Shown: positions 25,636-34,251 of the stretch, piece by piece
Layout: each line of letters begins with the position of its first letter
Position numbering within the stretch: position 1 is the first letter of the stretch
NCBI GenBank assembly: GCA_902515565.1
Contig: CABXVR010000013.1
Coordinates: 1 to 34,962, forward strand
Length of the DNA stretch: 34,962 bases
From: an uncultured Bacteroidota bacterium
Lineage (GTDB): Bacteria > Bacteroidota > Bacteroidia > Flavobacteriales > Flavobacteriaceae
Direction of reading: 5' to 3'
Made by a program: the position numbers and the translations under genes
The notes under the pieces: generated by a model
What the model saw: only the letters and a program-made list of their open reading frames with translations
Told to the model about the DNA's origin: nothing
The model's database searches: none

Positions 25636-26703
25636 ATGAAGAAAATACTTTTTTTAGACGTTTATTGCCCGCATGGACATATTAATCTGAACAAGAATTT
25701 CATTAATCAATTTAATAGTCTTGGATATGAATTAGATTTTGTATTGAAAAAAGGATATAATGACGATATAGGAATTGATAAAAATTTAGTGATATGGTCG
25801 GTTCCGGATTTGTTTTACAAAAAAAGTGCAGGCTCAGTACTAAGTAGAGTGAATATTTTTGCTATGCTTTTGTTATTAAGGTTTAAAGTTAATATTAGAA
25901 AATATGATTATATATTCTTCTCATCTTACGAGGAAATCTCTTTATTTTTTTCAGGACTAAGGGGTGATTTGATCCTTGTGAATCACGCTAATATTGGAGG
26001 TTTAGAGAACCCTATAAAGAGGTTTTTCATAAGAAAAGTTGCTAAATATTCAATTAATATTGTTTTTGGTGACTTTATAAAAAGAGCAGCAGAAAAATAT
26101 GGTCTTAAAAATGTAAAAGTTCAGCAAATTGGATTGTCTAAATCATATTCTATTGATAGAAAAAAACAACAACAAATATTATTGGGTATTAGTAAAAAAC
26201 TTATTAAGAAAGATTTAAACGCTATAATATTCATTCCCACTGGACAGAAATATGGGGATAGTTTTATTAAAAATACCGTAGAGAGTAGCATTTTTACAAA
26301 ATTTTTAAAAAAAGAAAAATTGTTGGTAGTCATAAAAGACAAAAATATTGAAAATTCTAATGAAAATATTTTAGTCCTCAAGAGTTATATTTCAGACGAA
26401 GAGTATCAAAGTCTATTCTTAGCTTCTAATTTAATTATTTTGAGTTATCCTAAATCTTTTAAGTATAGAACTAGCGCAGTTCTTTTCGAAAGTTTTTCAT
26501 GTAAAAAAGCATGTTTGCTGTCGGAAATTGAAGGTTTTACTTCTTATAGTAATTATTTTAATTATAATCCATTTTACTCTGATATTGAAAGTTTAATTTT
26601 TAGAATTGAAGATTATTTTGTTCATATAAATAAACATTCAAATAAACCCTACAAAAACTTAGAGAATCTAAATCAAAATTTTTCCAAAATTTTTATAAAT
26701 TAA
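25636..26703 (+). CDS. Glycosyltransferase, probable GT-B fold
   Basis: 355 residues, cytoplasmic or peripheral membrane. The opening ILFLDVYCPHGHINLNKNFINQF looks like the N-terminal strand-loop-helix of GT-B enzymes. LIILSYPKSFKYRTSAVLFESFSCKKACLLSE near 270-300 resembles their C-terminal donor-binding region, with Glu in the usual place in LFESFSC. No clear family assignment beyond GT-B. The coding sequence is more AT-rich than the precursor genes to its left, as are the following flippase and polymerase genes, which is typical of the variable core of polysaccharide loci. Confidence 0.65.
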   Translation: MKKILFLDVYCPHGHINLNKNFINQFNSLGYELDFVLKKGYNDDIGIDKNLVIWSVPDLFYKKSAGSVLSRVNIFAMLLLLRFKVNIRKYDYIFFSSYEEISLFFSGLRGDLILVNHANIGGLENPIKRFFIRKVAKYSINIVFGDFIKRAAEKYGLKNVKVQQIGLSKSYSIDRKKQQQILLGISKKLIKKDLNAIIFIPTGQKYGDSFIKNTVESSIFTKFLKKEKLLVVIKDKNIENSNENILVLKSYISDEEYQSLFLASNLIILSYPKSFKYRTSAVLFESFSCKKACLLSEIEGFTSYSNYFNYNPFYSDIESLIFRIEDYFVHINKHSNKPYKNLENLNQNFSKIFIN

Positions 26704-26715
26704 TACATATTCTTT

Positions 26716-27948
26716 ATGTTCATTTATACATCAAATAATGTAATTTTTAAGGAAATAAGCATTTCGACAATTAACAATATTGTTATTGCTGCATTTAGTT
26801 TTTTCTTAAATATAAAAATTGCTAATGAACTTGGTGCAGACAATTTTGGGCAATACCATTATTTAATTTCTATTGCATCTATTTTTTCAATTATTATAAA
26901 TTTCGGAACCGATAGAATAGCTACAGTTAATTATTTGAATTTAAAAAATATTAAAAAAGTATTCAATTATGTAACTAACATTCGATTATTTTTTTTTATA
27001 TCATCATTACTAATTACATTAATATTCTTTAACTCTAAGATGTTATTATTAGCCATTATAGCTCTTAATATACAATCTTTTAATTTTGGTTTTATTTATG
27101 AAATTAATCTTAAAAATGCTAATTTTTCTATCATATTTTTGATTGAAAAAATACTTTATTTTATACTGATTGTTCTAAGTATTTTTTATAATAATATTTC
27201 TGTAGAATTTATTTTATTGACTTTAATTATTTCTTCATCTATAAGTTTATCAATTCAGTCTTATTTTAATAGAGATTTAATACACTCTTTCAAATTAAAT
27301 TTTTTACACATCTTTGATAAAACTATCTTAAATAATTTATACATTACTTTAATTTTTTTTTCTGAATATGCATATGGTGGAATTAGTAAAATTTTCATAC
27401 AAGACAAGATGGATTATGAAAGTCTAGGATTATTCTCTGCAGGGATGCAGTTGATACTAATTATCTCCATTTTTCAAACTCAGATTGTAAAAGTTTTAAG
27501 ACCAATGATTTTTGAATCTCAAAGAACAAATACTAAGGAGCTAATAAAAGTTTTAAAGAAATATTTTATTTTTTCTACTCTTCCAATTCTTTTATTTTGT
27601 ATAATATTTTATTTTATTTCTCCGTTCTTAATTAAATTACTTTATAATAATCAATACTTGGGTATTATTAATATTGTTTTAGAATTATCTATTATTGCCT
27701 TTCTTATAAATATAAAATCTTTGGTAGGTATTCTTTATGTTGGATTTGATGAAACATTTAGATTTATGATTTTTTCTGTATTTTTTAGTCTAATTCTATT
27801 AGTGCTATTTTATTTTTCACCCGTTGGACTTTCTTTAAATTCTTATATTTTTATAATATTAAGTGTTCAAATAGTTAATTACGTATTTCTTTTAATCGAT
27901 TCATATTTTATTTCTAAAAAAAAATTAAATGAAGTGCATAAAATATAA
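26716..27948 (+). CDS. wzx: Wzx-type polysaccharide flippase
   Basis: 410 residues, almost all hydrophobic helices, about 12 membrane spans. The opening TINNIVIAAFSFFLNIKIANELGADNFGQYHYLISIASIFSIIINFGTDRI is the characteristic N-terminal pattern of the polysaccharide biosynthesis (RfbX/MOP) flippases. A second conserved stretch is LGLFSAGMQLILIISIFQTQ. It would move the undecaprenyl-linked repeat unit to the periplasmic face. It overlaps the next gene by 20 bases. Confidence 0.85.
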   Translation: MFIYTSNNVIFKEISISTINNIVIAAFSFFLNIKIANELGADNFGQYHYLISIASIFSIIINFGTDRIATVNYLNLKNIKKVFNYVTNIRLFFFISSLLITLIFFNSKMLLLAIIALNIQSFNFGFIYEINLKNANFSIIFLIEKILYFILIVLSIFYNNISVEFILLTLIISSSISLSIQSYFNRDLIHSFKLNFLHIFDKTILNNLYITLIFFSEYAYGGISKIFIQDKMDYESLGLFSAGMQLILIISIFQTQIVKVLRPMIFESQRTNTKELIKVLKKYFIFSTLPILLFCIIFYFISPFLIKLLYNNQYLGIINIVLELSIIAFLINIKSLVGILYVGFDETFRFMIFSVFFSLILLVLFYFSPVGLSLNSYIFIILSVQIVNYVFLLIDSYFISKKKLNEVHKI

Positions 27949-29197
27949 TTATATTTGGATTGTAGCTATAATAAGTTTTCTATCAGCTCAAAGATTTCTT
28001 TTCCAAGATTTATCTCCTTATTTTTTTATTTTATTATATCCAATAATTTTTATTGAAAAGGATTTAAGTAAGAAATATTCACTTTTTCTATTATCAATTT
28101 TTTTGATGACAGATAATGGTGGTGCAGATTTTTTTTATAACGAAACTCATTTTGTATTTAAATACTTTGCAATTATATATCCAATATTATTCTTAATTTT
28201 AATTACAAAAATTAATTTAAAAAAAGCGTTAGTAACTATACCAATAATAGTTATATATTTTATAATTACAATCTCTAACGACCAAACATTTGACCATAAT
28301 ACGCTTTCAAGGAGCATACAAATATTAATTTTTATAATTCTTTTCTTTTCAATTAGTAAAAAAATAGAATTTAATTATCATTTGTTGGCTTTAGGTATTT
28401 TGCCATTTTTATTAAGCGAATTCATTAATTATGTATTTTTTCATGATTTATATGAAAGAGAATACCTTTCATACCATTCATTAAAAACACTAGTAGTTTT
28501 TCCTTTATTTTACTTTTCTACAAAACTTCAGAGTTTAAAAAATTTTATTTTTTTTTTAATTATTTTATGTATCACTTTAATTGTTGTGATAGAATATAGA
28601 CAAAGAATGATGATTGTTGTTTTATTTTTAGCTTTAATTTTATCATTTCTCAGAAAGATAAATCTCAAATACCTATTCCTCTCAATTATAGTAGTTTTAT
28701 TAATTCCTTTTGATTATGATTTTTTAATTGGTAACAAAAGTACAGCTCTCATTATTCAGATATTAGAATCAAATTCTTTAAATAATTTAATTCAGACACT
28801 TGACCCTGTTAGGTACATTGAATACAAACTTTTTTTTGGTAGAGACTTTTTTAGTTTAATTCTAGGTGACGGTTTGGCTTCAGGATTGTTTGATAGTGGT
28901 GGAGAATTAATAGTTTCTTACGATTCTACTGCTTTTTCTGAATCTGAAATAAACTCATCTACATATTATAACCTTCATGAAACTATTCCAGATTTAGGCT
29001 TAAGATTTGGTTTACTATTTATTCTAATTTTATTGTTTAGGATAATTCAAGGATTAATTAAATTAGATTATTTAAAATATACTTTATTATTGTTTTTATT
29101 TTTCTGTTCATTATGGTCTATAAATGGTATAGTTGCCTTTTTTTTAATATATAATTCTAAAAACAATTCTCTTTATTACCAAAATCATATAACTTAG
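27929..29197 (+). CDS. O-antigen/capsule polymerase-like membrane protein (Wzy)
   Basis: 422 residues, about 10-12 predicted membrane spans, and a large soluble loop at about 265-345 (FFGRDFFSLILGDGLASG...STYYNLHETIPDLGLRFGLLF), the position of the periplasmic loop in Wzy polymerases. LGDG followed by HETIPDLGLRFGL is the loose pattern seen in O-antigen ligase/polymerase proteins. Wzy sequences diverge widely, so the call rests on topology and on being next to wzx. A WaaL-like ligase is the alternative. Start ATG lies inside the end of wzx. Confidence 0.7.
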   Translation: MKCIKYNYIWIVAIISFLSAQRFLFQDLSPYFFILLYPIIFIEKDLSKKYSLFLLSIFLMTDNGGADFFYNETHFVFKYFAIIYPILFLILITKINLKKALVTIPIIVIYFIITISNDQTFDHNTLSRSIQILIFIILFFSISKKIEFNYHLLALGILPFLLSEFINYVFFHDLYEREYLSYHSLKTLVVFPLFYFSTKLQSLKNFIFFLIILCITLIVVIEYRQRMMIVVLFLALILSFLRKINLKYLFLSIIVVLLIPFDYDFLIGNKSTALIIQILESNSLNNLIQTLDPVRYIEYKLFFGRDFFSLILGDGLASGLFDSGGELIVSYDSTAFSESEINSSTYYNLHETIPDLGLRFGLLFILILLFRIIQGLIKLDYLKYTLLLFLFFCSLWSINGIVAFFLIYNSKNNSLYYQNHIT

Positions 29198-29312
29198 TTA
29201 TTTGAAATATTTAAACACTAAAAAACGTTAAAAATTTATAAATGTTTTACTACTGTAACTCTAAATTCAATCTTAAATCTCTTTGCTTTTTTAATTTTAT
29301 TTGTTATAGTAA

Positions 29313-30347
29313 ATGAAGAGTGTTCTCATACTACAAAATAAAATTCTTCACTATAGAAAGGGTTTGTATAATGAATTATCAAAAAATTATAATATTACAG
29401 TAATTCACAGTGGAAATAAGTCCGTGTTAGATACTGACACATACAATGAGATAATAGTTAAACAGTATAATATTTTTGGTTTTATTATTCAAAATAAAAT
29501 TTTAAAAGAAGTTTTAAAGTCTGAATATTATAAGATAATTGTTATGGCTGACTTACATTTTATAAACAATATTTTGGCTTATTTTATTGTTAGCAATAAA
29601 CGGTTTATTTGGTGGGGACCATGGTTAACAAATAAAATAATCATTGATCACTTAAAATTATTCTTTTCAAGGAAATCTACCACTATCTTTTATAGTCAAG
29701 ATGAATTGAACAGATTCAAATCAAAAGAAATTGATGGTAAAAAACTATTTCTAGCTAACAATACATTTGATGTTGGAAAACGATATAAGTGTTATAAACA
29801 TGTTATTAAAGATTCAATATTATTCGTTGGTTCGTTTAATAAAAGAAAACAATTAGATGTTTTGATTATGGCGTTTCACAACTCATTGAATAGAATTCCA
29901 AATCATATAAATTTGGTTTTGATAGGAGATGGTCAAGAACTAAACCTAATCAAAAATTTAGTTAATAATCTTAAAATTACACATAGGGTTTTATTTAAAG
30001 GTGCTTTAAATGACAATAAAGAATTAATAAAATTTTATAAGAGGTCAATTGTTAGTGTTTCTTATGGTCAAGCTGGTTTATCTGTTTTACAATCAATGGG
30101 TTTTGGAGTTCCATTTATTACTAAAATAAATGCAATATCTGGTGGTGAAAAAACAAATATAATTCAGGGTTACAATGGGTATTTATGTGAAGACAACATA
30201 GGATCTTTAGTTGACTTATTACAAACATTATCTAACGACGAAAGTCTCTCAAGACAATTAGGAGAAAATGCGTATATGTATTACACAGAAAAATGTACCA
30301 TTAAAAATATGGCAAATGGTTTTATTAACGCAATTGAATCAAATTAA
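29313..30347 (+). CDS. Glycosyltransferase family 4-like
   Basis: 344 residues. GT-B enzyme with the GT4 landmarks SILFVGSFNKRKQLDVLIMAF (about 168-188), VLIGDGQELNLIKNLV, RVLFKGALNDNKELIKFYKRS, and VSYGQAGLSVLQSMGFGVPFI. The last run stands where GT4 enzymes carry an E-x7-E pair; both Glu positions are changed (Gly and Gln), a variant I recognise in a subset of surface-glycan transferases. Acceptor and donor unknown. A 115-base spacer precedes it, with a weak 8-bp stem (29222-29248). The next gene begins immediately after the stop. Confidence 0.82.
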   Translation: MKSVLILQNKILHYRKGLYNELSKNYNITVIHSGNKSVLDTDTYNEIIVKQYNIFGFIIQNKILKEVLKSEYYKIIVMADLHFINNILAYFIVSNKRFIWWGPWLTNKIIIDHLKLFFSRKSTTIFYSQDELNRFKSKEIDGKKLFLANNTFDVGKRYKCYKHVIKDSILFVGSFNKRKQLDVLIMAFHNSLNRIPNHINLVLIGDGQELNLIKNLVNNLKITHRVLFKGALNDNKELIKFYKRSIVSVSYGQAGLSVLQSMGFGVPFITKINAISGGEKTNIIQGYNGYLCEDNIGSLVDLLQTLSNDESLSRQLGENAYMYYTEKCTIKNMANGFINAIESN

Positions 30348-31466
30348 ATGAAAAAAATTTTAATAAATGGACTAAATGCTAAATCTGGGGGAGGAAAGAG
30401 TATTTTAAATAATTATTTAAAAATACTCAAAAATTCATCAGATAAAAACAAGTACTATGTTTTAACTCCTTATAAATACGATTATTTAGAATATCAATCC
30501 ATCAATATCAATATAATTGATATACCATTGTTTTATAAAAAACAGTTCCTTTTGCCATTTACTTACATGTTTGTTTTAAAAAACATAGTAAAAAAATTAA
30601 ACATAGATTCTATATTTAATTTTGCAGATATTCCCATTGCTACTAAAACTTATCAAGTTTTTTTATTTGATTGGCCTTACGCAGTTTATCCTAATAGTCC
30701 AGTCTGGAAGCTAATGAGCTATAAAGATTTTTTCAGTAGGAAATTCAAACTTTACATATTTAATCATTTATTAAAATATGTAGATTCTTTTATTGCGCAA
30801 TCTGACGTCATTGAAAAAAGATTAATAAGTTTTTATAATTGTTCCGTAATATCTGTAATACCAAATGCAATAACATTGGAAAGTTTTGGTCATAAAGATA
30901 GTTTTGATTTTAAATTACCTTCAGGAAAAAAAATGCTTTATTTATCCTATTATTATCCTCATAAAAATTTTGAAATTTTCATAAAGCTCGGAACATTAAT
31001 AAAACAAAGAAATCTAGATTTCAAAATAATTATAACTATAGATAGAAGTCAAAACAAAAGAGCAATTAAGTTTTTAAATAAATTAGATGAGAATGGCTTA
31101 AATGACATAGTTGTAAATATTGGACCTATTGAGACTAAATATATCTCATCACTTTACAGCCAGGTTGATGGTTTGCTAATGCCAACATTATTAGAAACAT
31201 ATGGTTTGCCTTATATTGAAGCATTTCATAATAATAAAGCAGTTTTTACATCCGATATGGATTTCTCGCGTGCTGTTTGTGGGGATGCAGCCAAATACTT
31301 CAATCCATTTGATGAATTAGACATTTTAGAAAAACTTGAAATTAGTTTTAGTGATGAAAATGAAATAAAAAAAATGCAAACCCTAGGTCAGTTTCAATTG
31401 ATGAATATAATGAGTTGGATAGATGTTTTTAAAAAGTATCAAAATCTAATTTTAAAAGACTTATAA
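30348..31466 (+). CDS. Glycosyltransferase family 4-like
   Basis: 372 residues. The N-terminal MKKILINGLNAKSGGGKSILNNYLKIL contains the glycine-rich loop of GT4 enzymes. MLYLSYYYPHKNFEIFIKLG marks the second Rossmann domain, and PTLLETYGLPYIEAFHNNKAVFTSD carries a proper E-x7-E donor-binding pair. DAAKYFNPFDELDILEKL is the typical C-terminal follow-on. Donor sugar unknown. Starts directly at the stop of the previous glycosyltransferase gene. Confidence 0.85.
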   Translation: MKKILINGLNAKSGGGKSILNNYLKILKNSSDKNKYYVLTPYKYDYLEYQSININIIDIPLFYKKQFLLPFTYMFVLKNIVKKLNIDSIFNFADIPIATKTYQVFLFDWPYAVYPNSPVWKLMSYKDFFSRKFKLYIFNHLLKYVDSFIAQSDVIEKRLISFYNCSVISVIPNAITLESFGHKDSFDFKLPSGKKMLYLSYYYPHKNFEIFIKLGTLIKQRNLDFKIIITIDRSQNKRAIKFLNKLDENGLNDIVVNIGPIETKYISSLYSQVDGLLMPTLLETYGLPYIEAFHNNKAVFTSDMDFSRAVCGDAAKYFNPFDELDILEKLEISFSDENEIKKMQTLGQFQLMNIMSWIDVFKKYQNLILKDL

Positions 31467-31540
31467 TTTAAAAAATGAAAGTAAAAGAAAAGTACTCTAA
31501 ATACTATAACCTTCTAAAAATTAGAACAAAATAAATAAAA

Positions 31541-32389
31541 ATGATAAATTTAAATATAATGTTGAAATTTGTTTCCAGATATAGAAAAGATGGAATAAAT
31601 GGGCTATTTAAGAATTTTATAACAAAAATAAAATTCAAATATTACAAACCCAATATTGTAATAAATAAAAATTATAAAGCTACAATCTTAGGAAATTATT
31701 ACGGAGGAAAAGGTGTTCTTGATTTGCCAAGCCTTAATAATGCAAACATAATAAGTTGTGGATTAGGTGAAGATGCTTCATTCGATGTTGAATTTGCAAA
31801 TAAATACAATGCAACAGTTGTAATTGTGGACCCTACTCCCAGAGCGATAGATTACTACAATACAATTATTAAAAAAATTAAAAACAAAGGAAAGAAGCTT
31901 GCTAAGTTAAAGACGGAAAATATATTAAATAATAGTTACAACCTTTCCAAAATCAAAGAAAAACAATTAATTTTAGAAAAGTTTGCATTGTGGACTGAAA
32001 AAACTACTTTAAATTTTTACTTGCCAATAAATAAGAAACATGTTTCTCACTCCATAGTTAATTTCCAGAATTCTTATCAAATAGATGATAAATTTGAGCA
32101 TATAAAAGTTAATACTATAACTATTTCTGAAATAATGGATAAGTACAAAATAAATAAAATTGAGTTATTAAAATTAGATATAGAAGGTGCAGAAATCGAA
32201 GTTTTAGAAAAAATGCTTTTGGATCAAATTTATCCAAATCAAATTTGCGTAGAATTCGATGGATTAAATTTTCCATGTAAAAAAGCAAAATCTGATTTTG
32301 AAAAAATTGATTCGATGTTACGTGCTAACCATTATATTTTGATTTATTATGATGGCTTAGCAGATTTCACTTATTTGTTAAATTCTTAA
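31541..32389 (+). CDS. FkbM family methyltransferase
   Basis: 282 residues. SAM-binding landmarks: IISCGLGEDASFDVEFANKY (about 70-89), VVIVDPTPRAIDYY, an aromatic/TEKTTLNFYLP strand, ITISEIMDKYKINKIELLKLDIEGAEIEVLEKML (the FkbM DIEGAE motif) and ICVEFDGL. FkbM proteins in polysaccharide loci usually O-methylate a sugar. ATG at 31541 is used; a second Met six codons on is possible. A 74-base spacer precedes it, holding a weak TTCTAA/TTAGAA stem (31512-31526). Confidence 0.85.
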   Translation: MINLNIMLKFVSRYRKDGINGLFKNFITKIKFKYYKPNIVINKNYKATILGNYYGGKGVLDLPSLNNANIISCGLGEDASFDVEFANKYNATVVIVDPTPRAIDYYNTIIKKIKNKGKKLAKLKTENILNNSYNLSKIKEKQLILEKFALWTEKTTLNFYLPINKKHVSHSIVNFQNSYQIDDKFEHIKVNTITISEIMDKYKINKIELLKLDIEGAEIEVLEKMLLDQIYPNQICVEFDGLNFPCKKAKSDFEKIDSMLRANHYILIYYDGLADFTYLLNS

Positions 32390-32507
32390 AATTAAAATTT
32401 ATTTAATTATAGAAATAATTGCTAAACTTAAAGAAAATTAATTTTAAGACTCATTAATATGAATAATTGGAATAAAACTTTTAATATACTTCAAAAATTA
32501 CTTTAAA

Positions 32508-33638
32508 ATGGAATATAAAATATGTAACATCTGTGTAATGGACACAACAGACTCGAAAATAGTCTTTGATGATAAAGGCGTTTGTGATCATTGTAATACT
32601 TTTTACTCAGATATATTACCAAAATGGCATACAGATGAAAGGGGCGATAGAGCTTTAAAAGCGATTGTTAAAAAAATCAAGAAAGAGGGCGAAGGTAAGG
32701 ATTTTGATTGTTTAATGGGTATGAGTGGTGGAATTGATAGTTCATACCTTCTTTATGTTATGGTTGAAAAATATGGTTTAAGACCTTTGGTTTTCCATGT
32801 AGATGCTGGATGGAATTCTCAAATTGCTGTTAATAATATTGAAAGGCTTGTAGATGGATTAGGGCTTGATCTTTACACAGAGGTAATAAACTGGGAAGAA
32901 ATAAAAGATTTACAGTTGGCATTTTTTAAATCAGGCGTTCCCCATATAGATGTGCCTCAAGATCATGCTTTTTTTGCAACTATGTACAAATTTGCATCAA
33001 AACACAATATAAAACATATTTTAACTGGAGGAAATTATTCTACTGAGTGCATAAGGAATCCAAAAGAATGGATGTATTTTCAATCGGATTCTGTACAATT
33101 AAAAGATATTTATAAAAAGCATGGCACAGGAAAGCTTAAAAACTACCCTTTAACTACAATATTATGGCATAAGTTTTATTTGCCATATATAAAAGGAATT
33201 AAATTAATCAAACCTCTAGATTATATTCCTTATGAAAAGGATAAGGCAATGCAATTATTAGTGGATAAGTATGGTTATCAAAAATACCCTCAAAAACATT
33301 TTGAATCAAGATTTACCAGATTTTATGAATCCTACTGGTTACCTAAAAAATTTGGATTCGATACTAGAAAAGTTCAATATTCAAGTTTAATATTAACTAA
33401 ACAAATGAAACGTGAAGATGCACTCGAAAAATTAAAACACCCAGCTTATAACCCAGAAACTATTAGCCAAGATTTTGAATATATTGCAACTAAATTAGGT
33501 ATATCAGTAAAAGAATTACAAGGATATATGGATGCACCAAACAAAACATATAAAGATTATAAGTCACAAGAAAATATCTATAATATTGGAGCAAAAGTTA
33601 TGCGTTTAATTGGTTTGGAAAAAGGAGGTAAAAGATGA
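32508..33638 (+). CDS. N-acetyl sugar amidotransferase (WbpG type)
   Basis: 376 residues. Two Cys pairs, C6-x2-C9 and C26-x2-C29, form a probable zinc site. The ATP pyrophosphatase PP-loop SGGIDSS is at 73-79. FHVDAGWNSQIAVNNIERLV, GGNYSTECIRNPKEWMY and the C-terminal MKREDALEKLKHPAYN are typical of the WbpG/PseA-like family. It adenylates the N-acetyl group of a sugar and converts it to an acetamidino group with ammonia from the HisH/HisF-like partners encoded next (family knowledge). It overlaps the HisH-like gene by 4 bases. Confidence 0.9.
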   Translation: MEYKICNICVMDTTDSKIVFDDKGVCDHCNTFYSDILPKWHTDERGDRALKAIVKKIKKEGEGKDFDCLMGMSGGIDSSYLLYVMVEKYGLRPLVFHVDAGWNSQIAVNNIERLVDGLGLDLYTEVINWEEIKDLQLAFFKSGVPHIDVPQDHAFFATMYKFASKHNIKHILTGGNYSTECIRNPKEWMYFQSDSVQLKDIYKKHGTGKLKNYPLTTILWHKFYLPYIKGIKLIKPLDYIPYEKDKAMQLLVDKYGYQKYPQKHFESRFTRFYESYWLPKKFGFDTRKVQYSSLILTKQMKREDALEKLKHPAYNPETISQDFEYIATKLGISVKELQGYMDAPNKTYKDYKSQENIYNIGAKVMRLIGLEKGGKR

Positions 33639-34249
33639 TAGGAATAATAGATTATGGTTCAGGAAACGTTCAGGCTATTGCAACTATATACAAGAATTTA
33701 AATATCGATTATCAAGTAATTTCCGATCCAGATGATTTAAAAAAAGCAAATAAACTTATTTTACCCGGAGTTGGTGCATTTGATGCAACAATGCAACAAT
33801 TAATTGATTCTGGATTAAGAGATGAATTAAATAATTTAGTGATTAACAAAAAAGTTCCAATTTTAGGAATTTGTGTTGGTTTACAAGTTATGGGTTTTGG
33901 TAGTGATGAGGGTGATTTACAGGGTCTTGGTTGGATTCCAGGAACAGTAAAAAAATTTAATATAAATAAAATTGAGTCTAAGCCAAAATTGCCTCATATG
34001 GGCTGGAATACAATTAAAGATATTCAAAATCATAATTTATTTAAAGGAATCGATAATGAGTTTGGTTTTTATTTTGTTCATAGCTTTTATTTTGAATGCG
34101 AGAGTGAGGGTAATATACTGACAACTTCAAATTATGGAACTGATTTTACTTCTGCTATATACTCAAATCATATAATTGGAACACAATTTCACCCTGAGAA
34201 AAGTCATGGAAATGGTGTTATGTTATTTAAAAATTTTGCTCAATTATAA
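33635..34249 (+). CDS. HisH-like glutamine amidotransferase of the sugar amidation system
   Basis: 204 residues, class I glutaminase. Nucleophile Cys80 in LGICVGLQ, with His186 and Glu188 in TQFHPEKS. GSGNVQAI (8-15) and LPGVGAFD match the HisH subfamily. It is not next to any histidine gene but follows the amidotransferase gene with a 4-base overlap. It therefore most likely releases ammonia for sugar amidation together with the HisF-like protein, as in the WbpG-HisH2-HisF2 set. Confidence 0.88.
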   Translation: MIGIIDYGSGNVQAIATIYKNLNIDYQVISDPDDLKKANKLILPGVGAFDATMQQLIDSGLRDELNNLVINKKVPILGICVGLQVMGFGSDEGDLQGLGWIPGTVKKFNINKIESKPKLPHMGWNTIKDIQNHNLFKGIDNEFGFYFVHSFYFECESEGNILTTSNYGTDFTSAIYSNHIIGTQFHPEKSHGNGVMLFKNFAQL

Positions 34250-34251
34250 TT

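Noticed and set aside
29222-29248. Stem-loop as intrinsic terminator after the polymerase gene
   Set aside because: The 8-bp stem is nearly all A-T with an 11-base loop and no T-tract follows, so termination is not supported.
31476-31535. 19-codon ORF before the FkbM gene
   Set aside because: Lysine/tyrosine-rich, no recognisable signature, and too short to distinguish from chance in AT-rich DNA.
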